Origin: Thiorhodovibrio litoralis
GTDB lineage: Bacteria; Pseudomonadota; Gammaproteobacteria; Chromatiales; Chromatiaceae
Direction of reading: 5' to 3'
Assembly: GCF_033954455.1 (NCBI RefSeq)
Contig: NZ_CP121473.1
Coordinates: 1,474,501-1,538,500, forward strand
Length of the DNA: 64,000 bases
Below the pieces are notes generated by a model that had not been told where the DNA came from, ran no database searches, and was given only the letters and a program-made list of their open reading frames with translations. Of the stretch, positions 25,975 to 35,478 are shown piece after piece; positions within the stretch are counted from its first letter, which is position 1; the number at the start of each line of letters is the position of its first letter. The translations under genes and the position numbers were made by a program.

Positions 25975-27280
25975 CGCGCCTTTTACGGAATCAGCAACCT
26001 GACACGGCGTTCGGCAAGAATCTGATGTTGCGCAAAAAGCTTCCGGTTGGTGTCCAGACTTTCGCCAAGATTCGCGGAGATAATTATTACTATGTCGACA
26101 AGACAGGCTTCGCCTTGCGGCTGATCAAGGAAGGCAGCCACTATTTTCTCTCCCGTCCGCGCCGCTTTGGCAAGTCGCTGTTTCTGGATACCCTGGCGGA
26201 GCTCTTCAGTGGCAACCGGGAATTGTTCGCTGGCCTTGAGGCGGAGCACAAATGGAACTGGAGTCGGCGTCATCCGGTGATTCGGCTGAGTTTCGGCGGT
26301 GGGGTGCTGCACAGCCGCGCCAAGCTCGATGAAAAGATCGATGAATTGCTCACTGACAACCTCGAACGCCTTGGCGTGAGCGCCACGCACCGCAGTCCAT
26401 CTGGCCGTCTCCAGCAGTTAATCAAGAGCACTGCGACTGCTTACGGGGAAAAGGTTGTGGTCTTGGTGGACGAATACGACAAGCCCATTCTGGATAACCT
26501 CGGGGACAAGGAAACCGCGCGGGCCATGCGCGATGGGCTGCGCGATCTGTATTCGGTCATCAAGGACTCGGATGCCCACCTGCGCTTTGTCTTCCTGACC
26601 GGAGTGAGCAAATTCAGCAAGGTGAGCTTGTTTTCCGGGTTGAATAATCTGAAGGATATCACCGTCGATGCGCGCTACTCTGCGCTCTGCGGTTATACCG
26701 AAGAGGATCTGGATGGCGTCTTCGCACCCGAGCTGGCAGGTTTGGACCGCGAACAGATTCGCGCTTGGTATAACGGCTACAACTGGACCGGCGATGCCGT
26801 CTACAACCCCTTTGACGTGCTGCTGCTATTCGACAGCCGGCAATTTCGCTCCTGGTGGTTCGAGACCGCCACGCCGACATTCTTGATCGAGGTTCTGGCC
26901 GGGCGGCACACGTTTGCACCCAGTTTGGAGCGCCTGCTGACGGACGAACAGCTTCTTTCGACCTTCGATGTCGACTACATCGCCACGGAGGCTTTGCTGT
27001 TCCAGACCGGCTATTTGACGATCGATCACATGCGCCAGCACGGAGCGGTGACTCAGTATGTCTTGCGCTACCCAAATCTGGAAGTTCGCTCCAGTCTGAA
27101 CAATGCCTTGCTGCATCAGCTGCGCGGTCGCGCGTCAGACACGCCAAGCCAGGCCGCACGCCTCTACGACCTGCTCGAAGCGAATGATTTCAGTGGCTTG
27201 AAAGACCTCTTCACCGCCTTTTTCGGCAGCATTCCGCACGACTGGTATCGAAACAATCCCATCGCCCAATACGAGGGCTG

Positions 27281-27678
27281 ATATGTTTTGACCTGTCAAT
27301 GTTTGGTAGTAACTATTGTTTAACCACCTCTTCTTCTTTGTCTTTTTTCGAAAACGTTGTTCTCGGGCCGGTGATGGCAAACACCTTGGCTCAGGGCACC
27401 CAGCGGCAGACTGCGACGGTGGATCATGCTGATATACGTGGATTGGGTACCACCGGACTTCACTGCGTCGCGGAGCTGGCCTTTCTCTAAGAGCAGGGAT
27501 CGGCACGTGGGATGCCCATGATGGGATTCTCCCGCGCACCACCGGTATAGCCCAAACAAGGGTTCTCCACACCGGCCGCGGATGCCCTGAATCAAGGTGT
27601 CTGTTGGGTTCTCCATGGTTGAATCGATTGGGGTTGCGTCAGCGGGTTGTCAGCATTGGCTCAACATGCGGCCACTGA
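27281..27678 (-). ncRNA. probable bridge/seek RNA region of the IS1111-group element
   Basis: About 400 bp between the transposase stop and the left end of the element contain no credible gene. In IS1111-group elements this region encodes the guide RNA that pairs with target and donor DNA. Exact RNA boundaries and guide loops could not be resolved by eye. The motif GTTCTCCA occurs twice here and once more near the other end of the element. Confidence 0.5.
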
Positions 27679-28890
27679 TCAGACCGCTTGGGCGTTCACT
27701 TGAGGCATCTCCTGGCGCACGATGTCCCAGAGAAAACCGGCCAGCTCCCGGGCAATGGCCACGCACACCAGCTTGGTGTTTTTGCCGGCACCGGTGAGCG
27801 TGCGGTAGCGCCCGCACAGGCGCACCTGCGCCTTCCAGGCGATGCGTCTGGCCCCGGCTGAGGCGTTCACGGCCTTGCCTCGGAGATGCTTGGTCTGGCG
27901 TGCCGGGAAGCGATAGCTCCAGGCCGATTCGATCAACATGCGCCGGGCGTGGCTGTTGCCGGTGAGCGTAATCGCCCCTTGGCGCCGCCGTCCGCCACTG
28001 GAGTGCTCGCTGGGGACCAGTCCGAGGAAGGCCATCAGTTGGCGCGGGGAGTCGAAACGACTGATATCGCCCAGTTCAGCGAGCAGCACGATCGCGGCGA
28101 GCTTGTCGATACCGCGCAGCGCCACCAGGGAGTCAACCACGGGGGCAAGTGACCACTCCGGCAATGCGCGCATGAGCTGATCGGTGAGCTGAGCGACGCG
28201 CTCACCGGCGGCCCGCTCAGCGTCGATGTAGTTCTGTAGCACCACCTGCTGCCAAGGATCGGCCATTTTCAGTCCGGCCAGCCAGTTCTCATGCGCCGCA
28301 CCCCAGCGCGTCTTGCCGGTGGGCCAGTGGTGACCGTGACGCAGCAAAAAGGCGTTGAGCTGCTGACGGGCTTTGCGTTCCTGGGCTTTAATATCATCGC
28401 GCGCGCGGCTGAGATCGCGCATGCGCTCCTGCTCTTGGTCGGGAACCCAAACCGCGGTGAGATCGCCGCTGCGCAGCAGTCGCGCGAGCTTCAGCGCATC
28501 GCGCCGGTCGGTCTTGATGCGCTCGGCGGCTTTCTTGGGAATCAGCGATGGGGCAACGACTTGGCAATCATGGCCGCTGGCGAGAAGCTGGCGATAGAGT
28601 CCATACCCGCAGGGACCGGCTTCGTAGCAGAACAACAGCACCGCTCCATCATAGGCTTCGCTCAGACGGGCGATGAGTTGCTCGATCTTCTTGGGCTTGT
28701 TAGCAATCTCGCCACGATAAATCGGCTCCTGACGTCCCGGCTCAGCCACCGCCACGGCGATGGTGTCTTTGTGCACATCCAGGCCAATATAGGCGCCGTG
28801 CTTGTGTTCCGGCTGGTTACTCCCGTGCAGCAAGGCGGATAGGGACGATGCGCTCTCGATGCGATCGGTTGCTGGGTTAAACTGCTTCAT
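27679..28890 (-). CDS. IS110-family transposase (DEDD recombinase)
   Basis: 403 residues. The N-terminal RuvC-like DEDD domain shows Asp in AYIGLDVHKDTIAVAV, Glu in FCYEAGPCGYGLYRQL and two Asp in IKTDRRDALKLARLLRSGD. The C-terminal Transposase_20 domain shows LVALRGIDKLAAIVLLAELG, then FLGLVPSEHSSGGRRRQGAI with the conserved serine region and TGNSHARRMLIESAW. It catalyses RNA-guided insertion and excision of the element. The ATG at 28890 follows AGGAGAGC. The gene appears intact. Confidence 0.95.
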   Translation of the reverse strand: MKQFNPATDRIESASSLSALLHGSNQPEHKHGAYIGLDVHKDTIAVAVAEPGRQEPIYRGEIANKPKKIEQLIARLSEAYDGAVLLFCYEAGPCGYGLYRQLLASGHDCQVVAPSLIPKKAAERIKTDRRDALKLARLLRSGDLTAVWVPDQEQERMRDLSRARDDIKAQERKARQQLNAFLLRHGHHWPTGKTRWGAAHENWLAGLKMADPWQQVVLQNYIDAERAAGERVAQLTDQLMRALPEWSLAPVVDSLVALRGIDKLAAIVLLAELGDISRFDSPRQLMAFLGLVPSEHSSGGRRRQGAITLTGNSHARRMLIESAWSYRFPARQTKHLRGKAVNASAGARRIAWKAQVRLCGRYRTLTGAGKNTKLVCVAIARELAGFLWDIVRQEMPQVNAQAV

Positions 28891-28930
28891 GACCTGCTCT
28901 CCTCAAGGTGGCTCTGTGTCGGTGGTTCTC

Positions 28931-28963
28931 CATCCTCAACATAACCTACATGCGTTGAGGATG
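28931..28963. repeat. 10-bp inverted repeat near the 5' end of the IS1111-group element
   Basis: CATCCTCAAC at 28931-28940 and GTTGAGGATG at 28954-28963 are exact reverse complements around a 13-base loop. They lie between the transposase start and the terminal inverted repeat, so the hairpin may control transposase expression or mark the end. Confidence 0.6.
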
Positions 28964-29367
28964 GGCAGGTCAAAACATCATGTCTACTACGCCAGCGTTT
29001 TCTATGCCTATTTCGCCAGCCTGGGATTTGACCTGACGCCAGAGGAGAGCAGCAACGCTGGGCGGCTGGATTTGACTGTAAAGTTCAATGGTCAGATTTA
29101 CCTGATCGAATTCAAGGTGGTCGAGCACAGCGGCGAGGGAGCGGCCATGGCGCAGCTCAAGGCCAAAGGCTACGCCGACAAATATCGTGGCCAAGGCCAG
29201 CCGATTCATCTGGTTGGGGTGGAATTCAGCGCCGAACAGCGCGCAGTGCTGGGCTTCGAGGTCGAGACTCTGAATTGACGTGGGGTCTTGCCCAGGGAAA
29301 AACCCAGCCAGCCTGCTAGACTGCGACCGTATCCAGTAGAGAATGGCCACTCGTACCAGGTCCGCCT

Positions 29368-30915
29368 ATGTCGCGCAAAAAGCTTCCAATCGGTGTTCAG
29401 AACTTCGCCGAGATTCGGGAAGGCGGGTATTACTATGTCGACAAATCGGGCTTTGCCTTGCGGCTGGTCTCCGAAGGGAAATACTATTTCCTTTCCCGTC
29501 CGCGCCGTTTTGGCAAGTCGTTGTTTCTGGATACTCTGGCGGAGCTTCTCAGTGGCAACCGGGAATTGTTCGCTGGCCTTGAGGCGGAGCACAAATGGAA
29601 CTGGGACCGGCGCCATCCGGTGATTCGGCTGAGTTTCGGCGGTGGGGTGGCGCGCGAGCCTGCGGATCTGAAGGAGAAGATTTGGGAGCAGTTGCGCGTC
29701 AATCAAAAGGCGCTGGGTATCCGTTGCTCTGAGCCAACTGCGCAGGGCTGCTTTGCCGAGCTGATTCGGGAAGCCAAGGTCCAGGCTGGAGCGCCGGCGG
29801 TGGTGTTGGTGGACGAATACGACAAGCCCATTCTCGATAATCTCGGGGACAAGGAAACCGCGCGGGCCATGCGCGATGGACTGCGCGATCTGTATTCAGT
29901 CATTAAGGACTCGGACGCCCATCTGCGTTTTGTCTTCCTCACCGGGGTGAGCAAATTTAGCAAGGTCAGTCTGTTCTCGGGGCTCAACAACCTCAAAGAC
30001 ATCACCGTCGACGAGCGTTACTCCGCGCTGTGCGGTTATACCGAAGAGGATTTGGACCAGGTCTTTGCTCCCGAGCTGGAAGGCCTGGATCGCGATCAGA
30101 TTCGCGCCTGGTATAACGGCTACAACTGGACCGGCGATGCCGTCTACAACCCCTTTGACGTGCTGCTGCTGTTCGACAGCCGGCTGTTCCGCCCCTGGTG
30201 GTTCGAAACCGCCACGCCAACGTTTCTCATCGATGTCTTGAAGGACAGGCACACCTGGCTGCCGGCACTGGGTGACTTGCGCGCCGATAGCGAACTGCTC
30301 TCCGCTTTCGATGTTGGGCATATCAGCACCGAGGCACTGCTGTGGCAGACCGGTTATCTGACGATCGACAGCCAAGAATTTGTCTTTGGCGAATATCGCT
30401 ATCGGCTGCGCTATCCCAACCGCGAGGTTTACCAAAGCCTCAACAACAGCCTGCTGCGCGCCTGGACCGCCGACGGGCAGACAACCCTGGCGAACAAGAC
30501 CCGCCTGGGCGACCTGCTGCTGGCTAATGACTTTGACGGCTTGAAAGACCTGATCACTGCCTTTTTCGCCAGCATTCCGCACGACTGGTATCGCAACAAC
30601 CCGATTTCCCAATACGAGGGCTACTACGCCAGCGTCTTCTATGCCTATTTTGCCAGCCTGGGGCTTGATCTGACGCCGGAAGAGAGCAGCAACGCCGGGC
30701 GGTTGGATTTGGCTGTAAAGTTCAATGACCAGATTTACCTGATCGAATTCAAGGTTATCGAGCACAGCGGCGAGGGAGCGGCCATGGCGCAGCTCAAGGC
30801 CAAAGGCTACGCCGACAAATATCGTGGCCAAGGCCAGCCGATTCATCTGGTTGGGGTGGAATTCAGCGCCGAACAGCGCGCAGTGCTGGGCTTCGAGGTC
30901 GAGACTCTGAATTGA
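29368..30915 (+). CDS. AAA-ATPase-like/PD-(D/E)XK protein, copy 4 (type B1)
   Basis: 515 residues, all motifs present (GKS 49-51, VVLVDEYD, GRLDL, IEFKV). Block 1 is type B as in copy 2, block 2 is type 1 as in copy 1. The N-terminal sub-block is LVSEGKYYF. The 5' half and the upstream gap appear identical by eye to those of copy 5 (29121-29834 against 30758-31471), so the two share a very recent duplication or conversion. Confidence 0.9.
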   Translation: MSRKKLPIGVQNFAEIREGGYYYVDKSGFALRLVSEGKYYFLSRPRRFGKSLFLDTLAELLSGNRELFAGLEAEHKWNWDRRHPVIRLSFGGGVAREPADLKEKIWEQLRVNQKALGIRCSEPTAQGCFAELIREAKVQAGAPAVVLVDEYDKPILDNLGDKETARAMRDGLRDLYSVIKDSDAHLRFVFLTGVSKFSKVSLFSGLNNLKDITVDERYSALCGYTEEDLDQVFAPELEGLDRDQIRAWYNGYNWTGDAVYNPFDVLLLFDSRLFRPWWFETATPTFLIDVLKDRHTWLPALGDLRADSELLSAFDVGHISTEALLWQTGYLTIDSQEFVFGEYRYRLRYPNREVYQSLNNSLLRAWTADGQTTLANKTRLGDLLLANDFDGLKDLITAFFASIPHDWYRNNPISQYEGYYASVFYAYFASLGLDLTPEESSNAGRLDLAVKFNDQIYLIEFKVIEHSGEGAAMAQLKAKGYADKYRGQGQPIHLVGVEFSAEQRAVLGFEVETLN

Positions 30916-31004
30916 CGTGGGGTCTTGCCCAGGGAAAAACCCAGCCAGCCTGCTAGACTGCGACCGTATCCAGTAGAGAATGGCCACTCGTACCAGGTCC
31001 GCCT

Positions 31005-32552
31005 ATGTCGCGCAAAAAGCTTCCAATCGGTGTTCAGAACTTCGCCGAGATTCGGGAAGGCGGGTATTACTATGTCGACAAATCGGGCTTTGCCTTGCGG
31101 CTGGTCTCCGAAGGGAAATACTATTTCCTTTCCCGTCCGCGCCGTTTTGGCAAGTCGTTGTTTCTGGATACTCTGGCGGAGCTTCTCAGTGGCAACCGGG
31201 AATTGTTCGCTGGCCTTGAGGCGGAGCACAAATGGAACTGGGACCGGCGCCATCCGGTGATTCGGCTGAGTTTCGGCGGTGGGGTGGCGCGCGAGCCTGC
31301 GGATCTGAAGGAGAAGATTTGGGAGCAGTTGCGCGTCAATCAAAAGGCGCTGGGTATCCGTTGCTCTGAGCCAACTGCGCAGGGCTGCTTTGCCGAGCTG
31401 ATTCGGGAAGCCAAGGTCCAGGCTGGAGCGCCGGCGGTGGTGTTGGTGGACGAATACGACAAGCCCATTCTGGATAACCTCGGGGACAAGGAAACCGCGC
31501 GGGCCATGCGCGATGGGCTGCGCGATCTGTACTCCGTTATCAAGGACTCTGACGCTCATCTGCGCTTTGTTTTTCTGACCGGAGTGAGCAAATTCAGCAA
31601 GGTGAGCTTGTTTTCCGGGTTGAATAATCTGAAGGATATCACCGTCGATGCGCGCTACTCTGCGCTCTGCGGTTATACCGAAGAGGATCTGGATGGCGTC
31701 TTCGCTCCCGAGCTGGCAGGTTTGGACCGCGAACAGATTCGCGCCTGGTATAACGGTTATAACTGGACCGGCGATGCCGTTTACAACCCTTTTGACGTGC
31801 TGCTGCTATTCGACAGCCGGCAATTTCGCTCCTGGTGGTTCGAGACTGCAACGCCGACTTTCTTGATCGATGTGCTGGCCGGTAGGCATACGTTCGTACC
31901 CAGTCTGGAGCGCCTGCTGACGGATGAACAGCTTCTTTCGACCTTCGATGTCGACTACATCGCCACCGAGGCTTTGCTGTTCCAGACCGGCTATTTGACG
32001 ATTGATCACATGCGCCAGCACGGAGCTGTGACTCAGTATGTCTTGCGCTACCCAAATCTGGAAGTTCGCTCCAGTCTGAACAATGCCTTGCTGCATCAGC
32101 TGCGCGGTCGTGCGTCAGACACGCCAAGTCAGGCCGCACGCCTCTACGACCTGCTCGAAGCGAATGATTTCAGAGGTTTGAAAGACCTCTTCACCGCCTT
32201 TTTCGCCAGCATTCCGCACGACTGGTATCGCAACAATCCCATCGCCCAATATGAGGGCTACTACGCCAGCGTCTTCTATGCTTATTTCGCCAGCCTGGGA
32301 TTTGACCTGACGCCAGAGGAGAGCAGCAACGCTGGTCGGCTGGATTTGGCCGTCAAGTTCAATAACCAGATTTACTTAATCGAATTCAAGGTGATTGAGC
32401 ACAGCGGCGAAGGCGCGGCCATGGCGCAGCTCGAGGCGAAAGGTTATGCCGACAAATATCTTGGTCAAGGCCAGCCGATTCATCTGATTGGGGTGGAATT
32501 CAGCGCAGAACAACGCGCAGTGGTGGGGTTCGAGGTCGAGACGCTGAATTAA
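31005..32552 (+). CDS. AAA-ATPase-like/PD-(D/E)XK protein, copy 5 (type B3)
   Basis: 515 residues, intact. The 5' half equals copy 4; from just after Walker B the sequence switches to follow copy 3 (type 3 central block, GRHTFVPSLERLLTDEQL). The switch occurs in a stretch conserved in all copies, as expected for homologous recombination between neighbours. Nuclease motif residues are conserved. One substitution (GLEQ-type position reads GLKD) also follows copy 3. Confidence 0.9.
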   Translation: MSRKKLPIGVQNFAEIREGGYYYVDKSGFALRLVSEGKYYFLSRPRRFGKSLFLDTLAELLSGNRELFAGLEAEHKWNWDRRHPVIRLSFGGGVAREPADLKEKIWEQLRVNQKALGIRCSEPTAQGCFAELIREAKVQAGAPAVVLVDEYDKPILDNLGDKETARAMRDGLRDLYSVIKDSDAHLRFVFLTGVSKFSKVSLFSGLNNLKDITVDARYSALCGYTEEDLDGVFAPELAGLDREQIRAWYNGYNWTGDAVYNPFDVLLLFDSRQFRSWWFETATPTFLIDVLAGRHTFVPSLERLLTDEQLLSTFDVDYIATEALLFQTGYLTIDHMRQHGAVTQYVLRYPNLEVRSSLNNALLHQLRGRASDTPSQAARLYDLLEANDFRGLKDLFTAFFASIPHDWYRNNPIAQYEGYYASVFYAYFASLGFDLTPEESSNAGRLDLAVKFNNQIYLIEFKVIEHSGEGAAMAQLEAKGYADKYLGQGQPIHLIGVEFSAEQRAVVGFEVETLN

Positions 32553-33213
32553 CGCCTCGCGGGCTTTGCCTTGCTGGACTTTCCTGTCGATTGCGACCAC
32601 ATCCAGAGAAGATTTCAGAACATATTCACTCGCCACAGGTCCGAAGATGTCGCGCAAGAAGCTTCCAATTGGTGTTCAGACCTTCGCCAAGATGCGCGAA
32701 GACGATTACTACTATGTCGACAAGACCGGCTTCGCCCTGCGTCTGATCGACGAAGGTAGCCACTATTTTCTCTCCCGTCCGCGCCGTTTTGGCAAGTCGC
32801 TGTTTCTCGATACCTTGGCGGAATTGTTCAGTGGCAACAGGGAATTGTTCAACGGGCTCGTGGCGGAAAACCAATGGGACTGGAGTCGCCGCCATCCGGT
32901 AATTCGGCTGAGTTTCGGCGGTGGGGTGCTGCATAGCCGCGCCAAGCTCGAGGAAAAGATAGACGAATTGCTCACTGACAACCTCGAACGCCTGGGCGTG
33001 AGCGCCACGCACCGCAGTCCATCCGGGCGTCTCCAGCAGTTAATCAAGAGCGCCGGGACTGCTTGCGGGGAAAAGGTCGTGGTCCTGGTGGACGAATACG
33101 ACAAGCCCATTCTGGATAATCTCGGGGACAAAGAAACCGCGCGGGCCATGCGCGATGGGCTGCGCGATCTGTATTCAGTCATTAAGGACTCTGATGCTCA
33201 TCTGCGCTTTGTT

Positions 33214-33222
33214 TTTCTGACC
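33214..33222. repeat. target site duplication, left copy
   Basis: TTTCTGACC directly before the IS4-family element, repeated at 35584-35592. Nine bases is the duplication length of Tn5/IS50- and IS10-type elements. Confidence 0.95.
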
Positions 33223-33229
33223 CATACCA

Positions 33230-34600
33230 TTACCCATAACTATCCCTGACGCTGCGGTAAGCCTCCAGCGCCATGACAAAATCGGGGATGCGCTGCAACC
33301 CAATCCAGAGCGTCTTCGGTCCCGGGAACCCATCGGATTTGCGGTTGAGAAAGCCGCCCAGGGAGGCGACCATGCGCACCATGGTATCGAGCGAGGGCGG
33401 CTGCTCGGGTGGCGCTTGTTTCTGGGTGACCAGATAGACCGCCTTCCATTCCTCCTCGGCAAAGACCGCATCGCAAGGCAACTCCGGGCACTCGCGCCCG
33501 AGCATGGTCAGGTACAGCACCCGCCACGCGATGATCATGTACAAAGCGAGCGCCGGCTCCAGGCGCTCGCGCGTCTCGAGCTGCAGCTCCTCGATGCGGC
33601 AGCCACTTTTTAAGATCCGGAAAAAAATCTCCACTTGCCACCTGCAAAGATACCAGGAGAGCGTCTCGATGGCCTCCTCGGCGCTCTGCACCGCCAGATT
33701 GGTCAGCAACAGCCAGTTGAGTGGCTCCTCGCCGGCGGGTGGATTGACCTCGGTGGCGAGCAAGGCCGTGACCGTGACATCGGGCAAGGTGCGATCCGGG
33801 CGCCAGGGTGCCTTCAGGGTCACGCGCACCACCTTGATCTCCTGCTTGACCTGGCGTGCTTTGGCCCCCTTGGTGGCGGGACGCTCGAAGGTGATCTCGG
33901 TGAGCACCGCAGCGGCGTCCAGGGCCTCATTGAGCTTTCTGCCATCGGCCAAGCAGCGGTCGCGATGCTGCACCCGTACCAGCCAATCGGCGCTGTTCTC
34001 GGGGATGGGCGCTTCAACAAACAGGTCGTAGATGTCGCCCTCGCGATCGGCAACATAGGTCAAGCGCGTGTCGCTCAGTTCCTCGGCCAGCGCATTGACG
34101 CGCGCGTAGCCATCGACCCAGCGCACGCTTTCTTTCTCCTCCAGTGGGCGGCGCGAGTCTTTGTCCTGGCCCAGGCTACCGGGCTCGCGCACAAAAGTGT
34201 GCAAATCCAGCAGCCCCAGCGCGAGGCGCTCGGGCGTGACCGCCAAGGTGGGATGGATGTACATCCCATAGCGGCTCTCAAAGTTCAGTGGCCCAAGACC
34301 GACAATGCCTTTTTTGGTTGTATAGTCCAGCTCGCTGGTATCTTGGATACACAGCACCCGCGGATGCTCGCGCAGACGTTCTTCGGTACAAGCAAAATGG
34401 GGTGCGAGGATCTGCTCGGCGGTGACCGTGGGATGATCGAAAAAGCGATAGGCGGCCCGGGTCTCATACCAACCGTTGCAAGCCCCGGGAATACTTTGTG
34501 TCGGCTTGGCGCCGAGGGTTTCAAGCACCTGTTGGGCGCGATGATTCAGGCGCTTGTCGCCCAGAGAGATGTCCTGCAGTTCAGAGGCCAGCGCGATCAT
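33230..34600 (-). CDS. IS4-family (Tn5-like) DDE transposase, copy 2
   Basis: 456 residues, complete, with the same catalytic motifs as copy 1 (CIQDTSELDY, YVADREGDIYD, WYLCRWQVEIFFRILKSG). Only a few substitutions are seen against copy 1 (for example AAVLTEI for PPVLTEI-type, SAEEAIETL for SAQEAIETL). The start codon overlaps the DruA-like stop (34597-34600). The stop lies in the terminal inverted repeat. Nothing suggests inactivation. Confidence 0.95.
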   Translation of the reverse strand: MIALASELQDISLGDKRLNHRAQQVLETLGAKPTQSIPGACNGWYETRAAYRFFDHPTVTAEQILAPHFACTEERLREHPRVLCIQDTSELDYTTKKGIVGLGPLNFESRYGMYIHPTLAVTPERLALGLLDLHTFVREPGSLGQDKDSRRPLEEKESVRWVDGYARVNALAEELSDTRLTYVADREGDIYDLFVEAPIPENSADWLVRVQHRDRCLADGRKLNEALDAAAVLTEITFERPATKGAKARQVKQEIKVVRVTLKAPWRPDRTLPDVTVTALLATEVNPPAGEEPLNWLLLTNLAVQSAEEAIETLSWYLCRWQVEIFFRILKSGCRIEELQLETRERLEPALALYMIIAWRVLYLTMLGRECPELPCDAVFAEEEWKAVYLVTQKQAPPEQPPSLDTMVRMVASLGGFLNRKSDGFPGPKTLWIGLQRIPDFVMALEAYRSVRDSYG

Positions 34601-35478
34601 GCCACCACCCCCAGGGCGGCGCGGAAGTCCGCCGCCAGCGGGTAGACATAGATCGCCTTGCGCGGCAGCGCGGCCCGATGGGTGCGGTCGCACTTGCCGC
34701 GCCCGGTGGTTTCGCCCAAGTCGTGCCAGTTGGCGGCACGGTAACAGGTCCCGGCAAAGCGTGGGGTCTCGACAAAGGTCTCCAGCAGCACCAGACGCTC
34801 GCCATAGCGGGCGGGAAAGTCGACACTGACTTGCCGCGCGGCCAAGGACAGCACCTTGGAGGCGAGGTGTTTGACCTGCACCCAGGGCAGGATGAGGAAG
34901 CGGGCGTTGTTGAGCACCCGTCCCAGGTGTGCTTGGCGCTGCGCGGGCGTCCAGCCAATCCAGCGGTCGCGGGCAGCGACTTTCCAGGCCGCCGCGCCAA
35001 AGCCGATGGCGCCGAGCAGACCGCCATCCCACTGGATCAGGTAGCGCAGCTGCGCACCAGGCAGGGGACTGTAGCCGAGGTAGTGGTAGCGCTCGATCAG
35101 GCCGTTCCATAATTGCGAGGCCCTTCGATCATCAACGCGCGCCAGGCGCAAGCCGCTGAGCGCGCGCAGCGGGACGGACACTGGGATCGGTTCGGGCCGG
35201 GACTCGGGGCGCGGGACGAAGCGCCGCCCATTGCCATTGCCGCAGGTCGGTGGCGGCAGCACAATGAGCCCGGCACGATGCAACCGCAGCAGTCCCACCC
35301 GGGCACTCATGAGCTTGGGGCGGCCTTGGATATCGGTCCACTCCAGCGCGCGGCACACCCGCCGAGCGATCTCCGCGCGCAGCGGCGGCTGCGCCAGCGC
35401 GATCTCCTGGCGAATGCGCGCTAAGTCGGTCTCGTTGAAAGGGCGCCCACATAAACGGCTTGGAATCGCTTGGTCCAT
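34597..35478 (-). CDS. DruA-like DUF4338 protein encoded by the IS
   Basis: 293 residues, complete. It starts MDQAIPSRLCGRPFNETDLA at ATG 35478, preceded by GGGACGGGAG. An N-terminal winged-helix-like region (IRQEIALAQPPLRAEIARRV, then QGRPKLMSARVGLLRLHRAG) is followed by the DUF4338 core: LIERYHYLGYSPLPGAQLRY, RFLILPWVQVKHLASKVLS, GTCYRAANWHDLGETTGRGK. DruA is one component of Druantia defence loci; here the homologue is translationally coupled to a transposase and so is more likely a transposition accessory or regulator. That role is inference. Confidence 0.88.
   Translation of the reverse strand: MDQAIPSRLCGRPFNETDLARIRQEIALAQPPLRAEIARRVCRALEWTDIQGRPKLMSARVGLLRLHRAGLIVLPPPTCGNGNGRRFVPRPESRPEPIPVSVPLRALSGLRLARVDDRRASQLWNGLIERYHYLGYSPLPGAQLRYLIQWDGGLLGAIGFGAAAWKVAARDRWIGWTPAQRQAHLGRVLNNARFLILPWVQVKHLASKVLSLAARQVSVDFPARYGERLVLLETFVETPRFAGTCYRAANWHDLGETTGRGKCDRTHRAALPRKAIYVYPLAADFRAALGVVA

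Larger units (their letters stand above)
27280..28983 (-). mobile_element. IS110-family element, IS1111 group
   Basis: About 1704 bp. Perfect 13-bp subterminal inverted repeats ATGTTTTGACCTG lie at 27283-27295 and, inverted, 28966-28978, a few bases inside the ends, as in the IS1111 group. Dinucleotide CT occurs at both junctions (27278-27279 and 28984-28985), matching the CT core exchanged by IS110-family recombinases. One transposase gene lies on the minus strand, leaving about 400 bp of non-coding DNA after its stop, the usual place of the guide RNA in IS1111-group elements. Confidence 0.9.
26025..29278 (+). pseudogene. AAA-ATPase-like/PD-(D/E)XK gene, copy 3 (type A3), split by IS1111-group element
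   Basis: The 5' part 26025-27279 encodes 418 residues and the 3' part 28984-29278 the last 97; removing the IS restores exactly 515 codons. Block 1 is type A, block 2 type 3 (LAGRHTFAPSLERLLTDEQL and RGRASDTPSQAARLYDLLEAND). The insertion lies in the EYEG/YYAS codons just before the nuclease domain, so the remaining 5' ORF keeps a full ATPase but lacks the nuclease. The 5' ORF stops at a TGA whose last two bases come from the IS. Confidence 0.92.

Noticed and set aside
22130-32552. CRISPR-like repeats suggested by the regular spacing of similar sequences
   Set aside because: The repeats are whole 1.5-kb genes with short homologous gaps, not short direct repeats with unique spacers.
2082-33222. 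A composite transposon formed by the two IS copies
   Set aside because: IS copy 2 has its own 9-bp target duplication inside array copy 6, so it inserted independently.
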